From positions 22,065-86,064 of the forward strand of contig JAJYRN010000014.1 of the NCBI GenBank assembly GCA_021794095.1: a stretch of DNA of 64,000 bases, read 5' to 3'. Source of the DNA: Acidobacteriota bacterium. Lineage in GTDB: Bacteria > Acidobacteriota > Holophagae > Holophagales > Holophagaceae. The notes under the pieces were generated by a model, which was not told the origin of the DNA, made no database searches, and saw only the letters and a list, made by a program, of their open reading frames with translations. Below are positions 10,711 through 19,405 of this stretch, piece after piece; within the stretch, counting starts at the first letter, position 1, and every line of letters starts with the position of its first letter. The translations under genes were made by a program, and so were the position numbers.

Positions 10711-11912
10711 GAGGCCTCCACGAGAATGAGTTCCGTCCGGCCGTCCATGCGGTCGAGGATGCGGTCCAACAGCGTCTCGTCCCGCAGCCATTCGAGGCCC
10801 GGCACCACACGCTCCTGGGGGCGCCCGAAGGGGAAGAGGCGCTGGCGCAGGGCCTCCGGGTCGCCGCCCAGGGTTCGCGCCGCGGCCTCCCGGTGAAGGC
10901 GGCGGTCCAACCGGGCGAGCCGTTGCCAGGTGCGGTCCACTTCCGCCGCGAAACGGGCTCGCAGGGGTTCTGGCCAGGCCGGGTCGGCGGCCGGGCGGCC
11001 CAGGGCGGCACTGGGCAGCACCCCGGGCCAGGAGGCGAGACCGGCCCAGTCGCCCTGCTGGAGCCGGGAAAGCTGATCCGCCTCCAGCCGCAGCCCCCGA
11101 GGCAGGACGACCACGCTGGGGCGGGGCAGAATGCGCGGCACGGGCAGCGCCACCCGCTCCCACAGGGGTTCGCAGAGGCGCCAGTAGGCCCGTTCGGCGG
11201 GGCCCAGCACAACGGCGGCGACGGGCAGCAGGAGGGACTGCATGAGGGGCCGCAGCGCCGCGCCGGGGCTCAACCAATGGCCGTGGGGCAGCGGTTCACC
11301 AGGCTCCAGGCGCCGCCGCAGGCCCGTGACGGGATGGAGGCTGAACCAGGCGGCCTGGGTGCGGGGGTCCAGGGGCAGGGGAAGGCCTCCAGCTTCCAGG
11401 CACAGGGCCTGGCGCACCAAATCCGCCTCCAGGTTCAGGGCCCGCCAGCGCGCCAGGGTGTCCTGGATGCCCTCGCGCACGGCCGGAGCCGTAGGGGAGA
11501 AGGGCCGCAGGCCCCGGTGCCAGAGGGGCTCGCCCAGGGCCAGGGCATGGCCGCCCAGGGTAGGCACGGCTGGAGCCGGGCAGGGCCCCCACAGGGCCTC
11601 GGCCTCGGTCTGGTGGGTGGCGGTCCAGGGCAGCCAGCCCGTGGCGGTCCCCTCCGGCGCATCGAAGCGGAAGCGGTGGCGGACGGCGCGGCCTTCACGC
11701 CAGCCGGATACCGAGGCCACCTCGGCCCGGTCATGATCTTCGTCCGCCAGCCAGTACACGGCCTCGGCGCCCGTGCGGCGGGCTTCAGCCAGGGCGGCCA
11801 GGGCCTTGGCCACGGAGAGGGCTGGCGTCCATCCGGCGCCGATCTGCTGGCCGGTGGCCACCACCGGCTTTGGCGCGCCCGCTCCGCTGGATGCGTTTCC
11901 CCCCACGACCAT
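10707..11912 (-). CDS. bshC: Putative cysteine ligase BshC (bacillithiol)
   Basis: BshC is the proposed enzyme that adds cysteine to GlcN-malate, the last step of bacillithiol synthesis. The family start is recognisable: VVATGQQIGAGWTPALSVAKALAALAEAR corresponds to the TGQQ nucleotide-binding-like region, and YWLADEDHDRAEVAS is the conserved second motif. A C-terminal helical region ends in RTELILVEAS. At 401 aa it is shorter than Firmicutes BshC (around 540 aa), and the middle is compact and Pro/Leu-rich. Overlap with bshB1 supports the assignment. Confidence 0.85.
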   Translation of the reverse strand: MVVGGNASSGAGAPKPVVATGQQIGAGWTPALSVAKALAALAEARRTGAEAVYWLADEDHDRAEVASVSGWREGRAVRHRFRFDAPEGTATGWLPWTATHQTEAEALWGPCPAPAVPTLGGHALALGEPLWHRGLRPFSPTAPAVREGIQDTLARWRALNLEADLVRQALCLEAGGLPLPLDPRTQAAWFSLHPVTGLRRRLEPGEPLPHGHWLSPGAALRPLMQSLLLPVAAVVLGPAERAYWRLCEPLWERVALPVPRILPRPSVVVLPRGLRLEADQLSRLQQGDWAGLASWPGVLPSAALGRPAADPAWPEPLRARFAAEVDRTWQRLARLDRRLHREAAARTLGGDPEALRQRLFPFGRPQERVVPGLEWLRDETLLDRILDRMDGRTELILVEAS

Positions 11913-11951
11913 GGGCCCAGCCTAACCGGACTTCGTGCGATCCTCGACCCC

Positions 11952-12416
11952 ATGGCCTTCGAGGATCTCCAGCCCTGGCTGCCGCCCACCGAGCCAGATC
12001 TGGTCCGGCTGGCCTGGGAGGCCGCGGATGCGGCGGGCGTGGCCGAACTGCGGACCTGGCCCGAAGTCCGCAAGGGTGGCATCGGTTTTGGCAGCCTGCC
12101 GGCCTTCCTCGCCTGGCGCGGCACCCTGGAGGGGCGCTGCCACCTGGTGCTGCTTCAGGCCCGGGAAATTGGAGCCCTGGTGCCGGGTGCCCGGCGGCCC
12201 GATCTGCCGGAAGGCTGGCTCGACACCCTGGATCTGATCTCGCTGGCACGGCCCCTGGCGCGGCATCCGGACTTTCCGGGGGGGGCGTCGGTGCACGTGG
12301 TGCATCTGCCCGGCGGGAACCGGGCGCGGGTCCGCACCTGGGGCGACGCAGCACCCAGCCTTGCGGCCGAAGTGCTGCGGCGGCTCAGTGGCCTCGAAGG
12401 CTGGCGCTTCGCCTGA
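11952..12416 (+). CDS. Conserved hypothetical protein, 154 aa
   Basis: I do not recognise this protein. It starts at ATG 11952 (MAFEDLQPWLPPTEPDLV). It is soluble, Trp/Leu/Arg-rich and has no signal peptide or membrane segment. The track shows it as the tail of a 507-aa ORF whose first 350 residues are antisense to bshC and are not credible. It is divergent from bshC with about 40 bp between starts. Confidence 0.6.
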   Translation: MAFEDLQPWLPPTEPDLVRLAWEAADAAGVAELRTWPEVRKGGIGFGSLPAFLAWRGTLEGRCHLVLLQAREIGALVPGARRPDLPEGWLDTLDLISLARPLARHPDFPGGASVHVVHLPGGNRARVRTWGDAAPSLAAEVLRRLSGLEGWRFA

Positions 12417-12426
12417 CTCCTTCCCC

Positions 12427-12615
12427 CTACTTCCCGCGGTTGCTGGAGCGCATGTGCGCGGCGCCCCCGCTCTTGCCCTGGGGCTTGGTGGAGGCCTTCA
12501 CGGCCGGCATGGGCTGGGGCTTGGCCTTGGGCTTGGCGGCCGAGGCATCGGAGGCCTGCCTGTCCGTGGCCTGGAGGCTCTTGAGGAGATCGGCGGGGAC
12601 GAGGGGCTTGGTCAT
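12427..12615 (-). CDS. Small basic protein, 62 aa
   Basis: The start is ATG 12615, supported by CAGGAG 7 nt upstream. The product starts MTKPLVPADLLKSLQ and then becomes an Ala/Lys/Pro-rich low-complexity tail (KPKAKPQPMPAVKASTKPQGKSGG). It is unrecognised; the composition would fit a nucleic-acid-binding or disordered protein, but that is a guess. It lies 37 bp downstream of the aldehyde dehydrogenase gene on the same strand. Confidence 0.6.
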   Translation of the reverse strand: MTKPLVPADLLKSLQATDRQASDASAAKPKAKPQPMPAVKASTKPQGKSGGAAHMRSSNRGK

Positions 12616-12652
12616 GGTGGGACTCCTGGCCCCATTGTAGGCCCGGTAAGGG

Positions 12653-14260
12653 TCAGAGGCTTGCCCAGTCCGTCTTCTTAGCCCGGGCATGGCCATAGTC
12701 CGTCTCGATCTGGGCCAATTGCAGGCGGCCGGAGGCGTCGTCATTCACGGCCTGCCAGCGGGTGTACCAGTCGAGCACCCACAGGCCGCTTTCGCGGGTG
12801 CCGTTGCCGCTCCAGCCGTTGCCGCCGAAGGGCATGTGGGCCTCGGCGCCGGTGGTGCTGTTGTTGATGCTCGCCATGCCCGCCTTGATCTCGCGCTTGA
12901 ACCGTTCGATCCAGTGCCGGTTCTCGGTGTAGATGCTGCTGGAGAGGCCATAGGGGGTGCCATTGGCGCAGGCCAGGGCCTCGTCGAAATCCTTGACGGT
13001 GGTGAGGTTCACGGTGGGCCCGAACACCTCGTTCTGGAACAGCCACATGTCCCGCGTGACGCCGTCCCACACACAGGGCTGCATGTAGAGGCCGTGCTCG
13101 ATGGGGCCCTTCACGCGGTCGTCGCGGTTTGTTTCGGTCCACTGCTCGCCGCCGCACAGGAGCTTCGCGCCGTCCTTGCGGCCCATCTCCCAGTGTTCGC
13201 GGAAGCCCTCGGCGAAGCGGGCGTTGATCATGGGGCCGTAGGTCACCTCCGGATCGGTCATGGGGTTGCCGATTTCCATCGCCTCGACTCCCGCCATGAA
13301 TTTCTGCTTGAACGCCTCAGCGCAGGCCTCGTGGAGGATGAGGTTTGCCAGGCTGGTGCAGCGCTGGCCGGCGGTGCCGAAGGCGGCCCACAGGGCGCCC
13401 TTCACCGCCAGGTCCAGATCCGCATCGGGCATCACCACCATGGGGTTCTTTCCGCCCAGTTCCAGGCTCGGGATGATCAGGTTCCGGCCGCAGGCTTCGC
13501 CGATCATGCGGCCCACGGCGGTGGACCCGGTGAAGCTGAACTTCTGGTAGTAGCCCTTGTCAATGCCCGCCAGGAAGTGCTTGCCGCAGCCCGCGCGGCC
13601 CCGGCCGTTCACGGTGTTCACTACGCCGGGGGGCAGGCCCGCGTCCATCAGGGCCCGCAGGAACAGGTAGGCGATGGCCGGCGCGTCGTCGCTGGGCTTC
13701 CACACCACGGTGTTGCCGCAGAGGATGGCGGGAATGATCTTCCAGCTGGGCACGGCCAGGGGGAAGTTGTTGGCGGCCAGGATGCCGCAGACGCCCACGG
13801 GGCGACGGTAGGTGGTGAGCGACTTGTGGGGCAGTTCCGAAGGCACGGTCTGGCCGTAGAGTCGGCGCCCTTCCGACGCGAAGTAGGTGCAGGTGTCAAT
13901 GGCCTCCTGGACCTCGCCCAGGGCCTCACGGGGGGTCTTGCCGATCTCGCGGGTGATGATGCGGGCGAGCCGTTCTTTCTGCTCGGTGAGGATCTGGCCG
14001 GTGCGCTGGATCACGGCGCCCCGCACGGGCGCGGGGGTGGCAGACCAGGATGCGAAGGCTTCCGCGGCAGCTTTCGCGGCCCGGGCCACATCCTTCTCGC
14101 CGCTGTCCGGGAAGACGCCCACCAGGTCGCGCCGGTCCACGGCCGAACGCGACTCGATCATGGACAGATCGCCCTCGACTTCCCGGCCATGGATGATGTT
14201 GAAGCCGATGATGGATTTCCCCGCGCTCGCGGCAGCGGGCGAATTCGGTTTGAGGTACAT
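12653..14260 (-). CDS. NAD(P)-dependent aldehyde dehydrogenase, ALDH7-like
   Basis: This enzyme oxidises an aldehyde to the carboxylate. The family pattern is complete: GILAANNFPLAVPSWKIIPAILCGNTVVWKPS, FTGSTAVGRMIG, the catalytic base region LELGGKNP, and the nucleophile in FGTAGQRCTSL. MPFGGNGWSGNGTRESG near the C-terminus resembles ALDH7 or piperideine/pyrroline-carboxylate dehydrogenases. I start at MYLKPNS (14260), with GGAG upstream, giving 535 aa. The exact substrate is not deducible, and neighbours give no pathway clue. Confidence 0.85.
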   Translation of the reverse strand: MYLKPNSPAAASAGKSIIGFNIIHGREVEGDLSMIESRSAVDRRDLVGVFPDSGEKDVARAAKAAAEAFASWSATPAPVRGAVIQRTGQILTEQKERLARIITREIGKTPREALGEVQEAIDTCTYFASEGRRLYGQTVPSELPHKSLTTYRRPVGVCGILAANNFPLAVPSWKIIPAILCGNTVVWKPSDDAPAIAYLFLRALMDAGLPPGVVNTVNGRGRAGCGKHFLAGIDKGYYQKFSFTGSTAVGRMIGEACGRNLIIPSLELGGKNPMVVMPDADLDLAVKGALWAAFGTAGQRCTSLANLILHEACAEAFKQKFMAGVEAMEIGNPMTDPEVTYGPMINARFAEGFREHWEMGRKDGAKLLCGGEQWTETNRDDRVKGPIEHGLYMQPCVWDGVTRDMWLFQNEVFGPTVNLTTVKDFDEALACANGTPYGLSSSIYTENRHWIERFKREIKAGMASINNSTTGAEAHMPFGGNGWSGNGTRESGLWVLDWYTRWQAVNDDASGRLQLAQIETDYGHARAKKTDWASL

Positions 14261-14350
14261 GAGGGCTCCAGGCGGGAGGTTCCAGGATAGCCCGGCCCTG
14301 GAAAGGAAGGGCAATCGAGCGGTTAGGATGGAGGTTCTGCCGGAGTCCAG

Positions 14351-15097
14351 GTGTTCGACAACCTATCCCTGCCCACCATCCTCGTCAGCTACGTGGCCCT
14401 GCTATTCAGCTTGAGCGTCCACGAAGCCTCCCATGCCGCCGCCGCCTACGTGCTGGAGGACGACACCGCCGCCAGCCTGGGCCGCATGACCATCAATCCC
14501 CTGGCGCACATTGATCTGCTGGGCACGGTGCTCTTCCCTTTGCTGGGGCTGGCCACGGGCTTCCCCTTCATCGGCTGGGCCAAGCCGGTCCCCGTGGATC
14601 CCCGGAAGCTCACCCGCCGCTTCACCCAGCGGGTGGGCTACGCCCTGGTGGCGAGCGCGGGCCCGGCCTCCAACCTGCTCCAGGCCATCCTCTTCCTGGG
14701 CCTGTTGCTCGGGCTGGTGAAGGCCGTCGCGCCCATGGGCCTCTCCTACCGACTCTTTGTTTTCACCATGAACGCCTGGAAGGTGGAGAGCCTCCAGACC
14801 CTTCAGCTCGGCGCGGGCGTCACGCTGACCCTCGCGCTCTTGAGCCGACTGGTGATCATCAACCTCGGCCTGGCTCTCTTCAACCTGTTGCCCCTGGGCC
14901 CCCTGGATGGCGCGGGCATCCTGCGCGGCTTCCTGCCCTGGCGCTGGCTTCCGAAATTCGACCGCATCCAGCCCTGGATGGGTCCGATCCTCATCGTGAC
15001 GGCCCTGACCGGCCTCCTGGGCTATGTCCTCGGGCCCGTCTTCGGCCTGCTGTTCTACGGCATCGAGGCCGTGGCCCGCCTCGTTCTCCACGCCTGA
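14351..15097 (+). CDS. Site-2 protease family (M50) membrane metalloprotease
   Basis: This is an integral-membrane zinc metalloprotease of the rhomboid-like S2P group. HEASH, the HExxH site, is near residue 24 in the first membrane segment. The second ligand motif NLLPLGPLDGAGILRG lies near residue 180. The start is GTG 14351 and the length is 248 aa, typical of the short group that lacks a PDZ domain. It is followed 23 bp later by trpS on the same strand, a pairing seen in many bacteria. Confidence 0.88.
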   Translation: MFDNLSLPTILVSYVALLFSLSVHEASHAAAAYVLEDDTAASLGRMTINPLAHIDLLGTVLFPLLGLATGFPFIGWAKPVPVDPRKLTRRFTQRVGYALVASAGPASNLLQAILFLGLLLGLVKAVAPMGLSYRLFVFTMNAWKVESLQTLQLGAGVTLTLALLSRLVIINLGLALFNLLPLGPLDGAGILRGFLPWRWLPKFDRIQPWMGPILIVTALTGLLGYVLGPVFGLLFYGIEAVARLVLHA

Positions 15098-15120
15098 TTC
15101 CCGTCTTTCCCGGAGTTCCC

Positions 15121-16110
15121 ATGCACCGCATCCTGTCCGGCATTCAGCCCTCGGGCTCCCTGCACATCGGCCATCTGGTCGGGGCCCTGGACAACTTCAC
15201 GCTCCTGCAGGGCCAGGGCGAGGCCTTCTACATGATCGCGGACTGGCATGCGCTGACGTCGAAGTACGAGAGCGTTGCCGAGATCTGGCCCGCCACGCTG
15301 GAGTTGACGGCCACCTACCTGGCGGCGGGCCTGGATCCGGCCCAGAGCACGCTCTTCGTGCAGAGCCTGGTGAAGGAGCATGCGGAACTGCACCTGCTGC
15401 TCTCCATGGTGACGCCGCTCTCCTGGCTTGAGCGGGTGCCCACCTACAAGGAGAAGCTGCAGAATGCTGTGGCGGATCTGGGCAGCTACGGCTTCCTCGG
15501 CTACCCGCTGCTCCAGACCGCCGACATCATCCTCTACAAGGCCCACAAGGTGCCCGTGGGGGAGGACCAGCTCTTCCACCTGGAACTGGCCCGCGAGGTG
15601 GTGCGGCGCTTCCACTTCCTCTACCAGTGCGAGATCTTTCCCGAGCCCGACGCGGTGCTCACCAAGACCCCGAAAGTGCCGGGCCTGGACGGCAAGAAAA
15701 TGTCCAAGAGCTACGGGAACTGCATCTACCTGCGGGATACCGATGCCGTGATCCTGGAGAAGTGCACGCGCCAGATGGCTTCGGATCCCGCCCGCGTCCG
15801 CAAGACCGATCCGGGGAACCCCGACATCTGCCCGGTGATGGACTTCCACAAGCTCTTCAGCGACGAGGCCACGGTGCAGATGGTGGACACCGAGTGCCGA
15901 CGCGCGGGCATCGGCTGCTTCGACTGCAAAAAGCGCGTCGCCGAGGCCATGACCCGCCGCATCGCGCCCGTGCGGGAGAAGATCGAGGATCATCTCGCCA
16001 AGCCCGCCGACCTCGAGAACGTTCTGCGCGACGGCAGCGCCCGCGCCCGTGCCGTGGCCGGTGAAACCATGGCCGATGTGCGGAATGCCATGAAGATGCC
16101 TTCCCTCTGA
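15121..16110 (+). CDS. trpS: Tryptophanyl-tRNA synthetase
   Basis: TrpS charges tRNA-Trp. The class I signatures are IQPSGSLHIGHLVGA near the N-terminus (HIGH motif) and GKKMSKSYGN around residue 193 (KMSKS motif). FYMIADWHALT and YPLLQTADIILYKA are TrpS-specific. It is full length (329 aa). It is probably co-transcribed with the upstream M50 protease and sits about 60 bp before a tRNA-Lys gene. Confidence 0.95.
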   Translation: MHRILSGIQPSGSLHIGHLVGALDNFTLLQGQGEAFYMIADWHALTSKYESVAEIWPATLELTATYLAAGLDPAQSTLFVQSLVKEHAELHLLLSMVTPLSWLERVPTYKEKLQNAVADLGSYGFLGYPLLQTADIILYKAHKVPVGEDQLFHLELAREVVRRFHFLYQCEIFPEPDAVLTKTPKVPGLDGKKMSKSYGNCIYLRDTDAVILEKCTRQMASDPARVRKTDPGNPDICPVMDFHKLFSDEATVQMVDTECRRAGIGCFDCKKRVAEAMTRRIAPVREKIEDHLAKPADLENVLRDGSARARAVAGETMADVRNAMKMPSL

Positions 16111-16170
16111 GCACGGCCGCCCAGCCGGCGCTTGCGGCTAGCCTGGTTTCTGTTAAGCTTTGAGCCTTGA

Positions 16171-16247
16171 GGTCCCTTAGCTCAGTTGGTTAGAGCATCT
16201 GACTCTTAATCAGAGGGTCCCCGGTTCGAGCCCGGGAGGGACCACCA
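16171..16247 (+). tRNA. tRNA-Lys (anticodon CTT)
   Basis: The cloverleaf folds cleanly. The acceptor stem is GGTCCCT paired with AGGGACC, the D arm is GCTC/GAGC, the anticodon stem TCTGA/TCAGA has loop CTCTTAA (anticodon CTT), and the T arm CCGG-TTCGAGC-CCGG is standard. CCA is encoded (16245-16247). A weak promoter-like TTGCGG at 16132 precedes it. Confidence 0.95.
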
Positions 16248-16254
16248 GAACAGA

Positions 16255-16290
16255 AGCCCCGCAGGTCTTCACTCTGCGGGGTTTTTCTTT
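16255..16290 (+). terminator. Intrinsic terminator after tRNA-Lys
   Basis: A perfect 8-bp stem CCCCGCAG / CTGCGGGG with a 9-nt loop is followed directly by TTTTTCTTT. It lies 9 bp after the tRNA 3' end. Confidence 0.85.
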
Positions 16291-16481
16291 GTTTCCTCCG
16301 AAGATGTTGTTCGGGCCATGACCATACTGTTCCCACATCCCGGCGAGGGACAGGACAACTTGCGGATCCCATCCCGTCCGGCGCGTCCACCCTTTCGGGA
16401 TGCCCGCGTGGGGTTCGGGTGGTCATTCCTGGGGCGGGAAGCGCCCTTCTGGGCTCTGGAGGTTGGAACCTGATCCTCCTC
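16291..16481. other. Non-coding spacer
   Basis: I see no supported gene here. The only ORF reaching in (16190-16426, minus) ends in a translated antisense of the tRNA and is rejected. Confidence 0.5.
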
Positions 16482-16877
16482 TCACATCTTCAGCAGCACG
16501 GCCCGTCCGGTCTTGGCGAAGCGAGCGTCCAGGGTCAGCAGTCTGGAGCAGCCCCGATCGCGGGTGGCCAGGAACACCAGGTTGTCGGCCAACCGCACCG
16601 CCCCGGTCGAGAGGGCCAGGGCTTCCCGGGCCAGGGGGCTCGCTTCCACTTCGACCCCTTCCATGTTGAGCAGGCGTCCCAGGGCCTCATGGACGCGGGC
16701 GGCGTCCCACCCAGGCGCGGCCTTCAGCACCCAGGCCAGTTCCACGAACACAAGAAGGGGGACGAAGAGGCCCGCCCCCCGGGCGCCTTCGGTGATGGCC
16801 TTCTGGGCGGCGCGGCTCTGCCTGGCATCATCCCCGAGAATGGCGCGGGCCCAGAGGTTGGTATCCAGGGCGATCAT
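16482..16877 (-). CDS. vapC: PIN-domain toxin VapC
   Basis: This is a type II toxin of the PIN ribonuclease family. The N-terminal MIALDTNLWAR carries the first acidic residue, FVELAWVLK the second, and RLADNLVFLATRDRGCSRLLTLDARF the C-terminal acidic cluster. It is 131 aa long. Its ATG overlaps the antitoxin stop codon, the classic vapBC arrangement. Targets (tRNA or rRNA) cannot be inferred. Confidence 0.88.
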   Translation of the reverse strand: MIALDTNLWARAILGDDARQSRAAQKAITEGARGAGLFVPLLVFVELAWVLKAAPGWDAARVHEALGRLLNMEGVEVEASPLAREALALSTGAVRLADNLVFLATRDRGCSRLLTLDARFAKTGRAVLLKM

Positions 16878-17122
16878 CGGCGGGCACCGGCCTGCTTGGC
16901 GGCATCCATGTCCTCGAGGCTCATCCGGGGCGTGCCGGGAACGGCAAGGGCCCAGAGATCCTCGGGCCGATACCGCACCGGCTCCATGGCCGCATGTCCG
17001 TGGGCGGGATCCAGCTCAAAGCGAACCTGGTCCCCCTCGTGCAAGCCGAGGGCCTCCCGGATGGCCTTGGGAATGGTCAACTGTCCCTTGCTGGTCAAAG
17101 TCGCGACGGCGGCGAAGGCCAT
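16874..17122 (-). CDS. vapB: AbrB/MazE-type antitoxin VapB
   Basis: The N-terminus VATLTSKGQLTIPKAIREALGLHEGDQVRFEL is a SpoVT/AbrB swapped-hairpin DNA-binding domain. The C-terminal part would wrap the toxin. It is 82 aa long and presumably autorepresses the operon. A purine-rich SD (AAGGAGAGG) lies upstream. Confidence 0.88.
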   Translation of the reverse strand: MAFAAVATLTSKGQLTIPKAIREALGLHEGDQVRFELDPAHGHAAMEPVRYRPEDLWALAVPGTPRMSLEDMDAAKQAGARR

Positions 17123-17141
17123 GGTGTCACCTCTCCTTACC

Positions 17142-17169
17142 AGTATGAGGTTTCATCCTTACTTGTCCA
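17142..17169 (-). promoter_or_regulatory. Candidate sigma70 promoter of vapBC
   Basis: On the minus strand TGGACA (17164-17169) and CATACT (17142-17147) are separated by 16 bp. They sit about 20 bp before the vapB start, so the mRNA leader would be very short. Confidence 0.4.
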
Positions 17170-17518
17170 TGTCTGGGAATGGCATTGCCCAGGGGTTCAT
17201 CATCCCTTGGCGGCCCGGCGGGCTTCGATTGCTGCCACGGCTTCCGCAGAGGCTGTCCACTGTGCGCGCCTCACGCCGGCGGACGCTTCCGTGCGGTTTC
17301 CAGGGCTGGCTCGGCCATGCCATTCTAGGGCATGCGTCGCGCCGAACCGGCTGCTCCTGGAACCATCTTTGCCTCAGGATCCACCTGGACCTGCCCCTGG
17401 CCGTGCGCGGGCCATTGTCCGACCTGCCAGGCGGAGCGGCTGAAGCATGGCAGGAAGGTGGACGCCAGCCCCTCAAGCGCACCGCCTGTTCCTCGCGTCT
17501 CACCGCGAGCCTAGGGTT
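17170..17518. other. Spacer without a convincing gene
   Basis: About 350 bp between vapB and the purK 3' end. The short ORFs here lack ribosome sites and look like random high-GC open frames. I see no tRNA or clear terminator. Confidence 0.45.
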
Positions 17519-18658
17519 CTACCCTTTCAACGCCTCGCGGGCGGCGAGGACTTTGGCCAGGGCCTCCTCGGGGGAGGCGCCCAGGGCGGTGAGATGGCCC
17601 ATCTTCCGGCCGGGGCGGGCCTCGGTCTTGCCGTAGAGGTGCAGCTTCACCTCGCGGTGATCCAGGATCCGCTCCCAGGCGGGTGGCCCGTCCTTCGGCC
17701 AGAGGTCGCCCAGAAGGTTGGCCATGGCGGCGGGGCGGAGCAGGGCGGTGTCGCCCAGGGGCAGGCCACAGACGGCGCGCACCTGCTGCTCGAACTGGCT
17801 GGTGATGCAGGCATCAATGGTGGCGTGGCCGCTGTTGTGGGGGCGCGGCGCGAGTTCATTCACCAGCAGTTCGCCGCCGGCCTTGAGGAAGAATTCCACG
17901 GTGAGCATGCCCACCACGCCCAGGGCCTCGGCGATGGCGATGGCCATGGCCTGGGCCTGCGCGGCCACCGTGGCGGGGATGCGCGCAGGAAACACCGTGG
18001 TGTCGAGGATGTGGTGGCGATGGGCGTTTTCGGCCACAGCCCACACGGCGGTCTCCCCTGCCGAAGACCGGGCGCACACCACGCTGCACTCGAGTTCGAA
18101 AGGCACCCAGGCCTCCAGGACACCCTGCTGGCCGCCCAGGGCCGCAAAGGCTTCCGGCACCTGGCCAGGCGCAATGAGTTTCTGCTGGCCCTTACCGTCG
18201 TAGCCGAAGCTGGCGGTCTTGAGGACGGCGGGGAAGCCCAGGGCCTCCGTGGCAGCGCTCAGATCCGCCTGGGTGTTGATCTCCCGGAAGGGGGTCACCG
18301 GAAAGCCATGTTCCGCGAGGAAGCGCTTCTCGCGCAGCCGGTGCTGGACCGTGTGCAGCACCCGGGCCCCGGGGTGCATGGGGCACACCTGGGCCACCGC
18401 TTCCAGGGTTTCCGCGGGGATGTTCTCGAATTCCACGGTGACCGCATCCACGCCCCGGGCCAGGGCCTGGGCGGCATAGACGTCGTTGTAGGCGGCGCGG
18501 ATCTCCAGATCGGCCACCTGGCCAGCGGGGCAGTCATGGCCCGGATCCAGGGCATGCACACGGTAGCCCAGGTTGCGGGCGGCCAGGGTGAACATGCGGC
18601 CCAGCTGGCCACCGCCGAGAAGGCCGAGGGCGGATCCGGGACGGATGGGTCGGGACAT
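17519..18658 (-). CDS. purK: 5-(carboxyamino)imidazole ribonucleotide synthase PurK
   Basis: PurK is an ATP-grasp enzyme that carboxylates AIR in purine synthesis. The N-terminal GLLGGGQLGRMFTLAARNLGYRV and TVEFENIP are signatures, with KTASFGYDGKGQ and NELAPRPHNSGHATIDA for the ATP-grasp and substrate site. It is 379 aa from ATG 18658. The 707-aa track ORF is extended upstream through the antisense of mogA and is not real. No purE is adjacent, which is unusual but not rare. Confidence 0.92.
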   Translation of the reverse strand: MSRPIRPGSALGLLGGGQLGRMFTLAARNLGYRVHALDPGHDCPAGQVADLEIRAAYNDVYAAQALARGVDAVTVEFENIPAETLEAVAQVCPMHPGARVLHTVQHRLREKRFLAEHGFPVTPFREINTQADLSAATEALGFPAVLKTASFGYDGKGQQKLIAPGQVPEAFAALGGQQGVLEAWVPFELECSVVCARSSAGETAVWAVAENAHRHHILDTTVFPARIPATVAAQAQAMAIAIAEALGVVGMLTVEFFLKAGGELLVNELAPRPHNSGHATIDACITSQFEQQVRAVCGLPLGDTALLRPAAMANLLGDLWPKDGPPAWERILDHREVKLHLYGKTEARPGRKMGHLTALGASPEEALAKVLAAREALKG

Positions 18659-18698
18659 GGGGGCCTCTATCGAAGCCCCATTGTGGCATCCTCGGAAC

Positions 18699-19184
18699 AT
18701 GGAACGGGTCCACCTCATCACCCTGTCCGACCGGGCCTCCCGGGGCGAGTATCGGGACGAATCCACGCCGCTGCTCACGGCATGGCTGCGGGGGCAGGGC
18801 GTCACATCGGTGACTTCGACCTTGATGCCGGATGATCCCCTGGCCCTGGAGGCGGATCTCCGGCGCCTGGTGGTGGAGGGCGTGCCTTTGGTGCTCACCT
18901 GCGGGGGGACAGGGTTCGGCTCCCGGGACACCACGCCGGAGGCCACACGCCGGGTGCTCGAGCGGGAGGCGCCTGGCATCTGTGAACTCATCCGCGCCAA
19001 GGGTGGGCATCCGCTCGCCTTCGCCAGCCGCGCCGTCTGCGGCATCGCGGGGAGGACCGTCATCCTGAACCTATCGGGCCGTCCCGCCGCCGCCCTGGAG
19101 CAGATCCAACTCGCCTGGCCCCTGCTGCTGCATGGCGTCTCGGTGCTGCGCAAGGAAGGCGCTGCCGGAGGGCCCTGCACATGA
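18699..19184 (+). CDS. MogA/MoaB-type molybdenum cofactor protein
   Basis: This protein belongs to the MoCF-binding family that adenylates molybdopterin (MogA/MoaB type). LITLSDRASRGEYRDES is the N-terminal signature, LVLTCGGTGFGSRDTTPEAT carries the GGTG motif, and the tail AVCGIAGRTVILNLSGRPAA is the canonical substrate-binding loop. It is 161 aa long from ATG 18699. It is divergent from purK with a 40-bp gap, and its stop overlaps the next small gene. Confidence 0.87.
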   Translation: MERVHLITLSDRASRGEYRDESTPLLTAWLRGQGVTSVTSTLMPDDPLALEADLRRLVVEGVPLVLTCGGTGFGSRDTTPEATRRVLEREAPGICELIRAKGGHPLAFASRAVCGIAGRTVILNLSGRPAAALEQIQLAWPLLLHGVSVLRKEGAAGGPCT

Positions 19185-19405
19185 AGATCTGGGCCCGCAT
19201 CAATCACGTGGGTTGGGTGCACCTGTGGCGCCAGCGGGCGGATTTCGAGGCCGCGGAGCCCTCGGTCCATTTCTTCAATGGCCGCTCGGATCCCCGTTGG
19301 GCAGAGGTTCCACTGGATGCGGACCAGCGCCGCCGTCTGGCGGCCGGGGAATTGGTGGAACTGGAGGATCCCGGCTACTTGGAGGGCGATGCTGAGGAGG
19401 CCTGA
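19181..19405 (+). CDS. Small hypothetical protein, 74 aa
   Basis: It starts with an ATG overlapping the stop of the upstream mog gene (ATGA), which argues it is translated. The acidic product is MKIWARINHVGWVHLWRQRADFEAAEPS followed by VPLDADQRRRLAAGELVELEDPGYL. It is unrecognised. Its 3' end overlaps the convergent membrane-protein gene by 31 bp. Confidence 0.65.
   Translation: MKIWARINHVGWVHLWRQRADFEAAEPSVHFFNGRSDPRWAEVPLDADQRRRLAAGELVELEDPGYLEGDAEEA

Noticed and set aside
12689-14290. 533-aa plus ORF opposite the aldehyde dehydrogenase
   Set aside because: Antisense shadow; the minus-strand gene has complete catalytic motifs.
16190-16426. 78-aa minus ORF ending in SRARTGDPLIKSQML
   Set aside because: Classic false ORF produced by translating the antisense of a tRNA gene.
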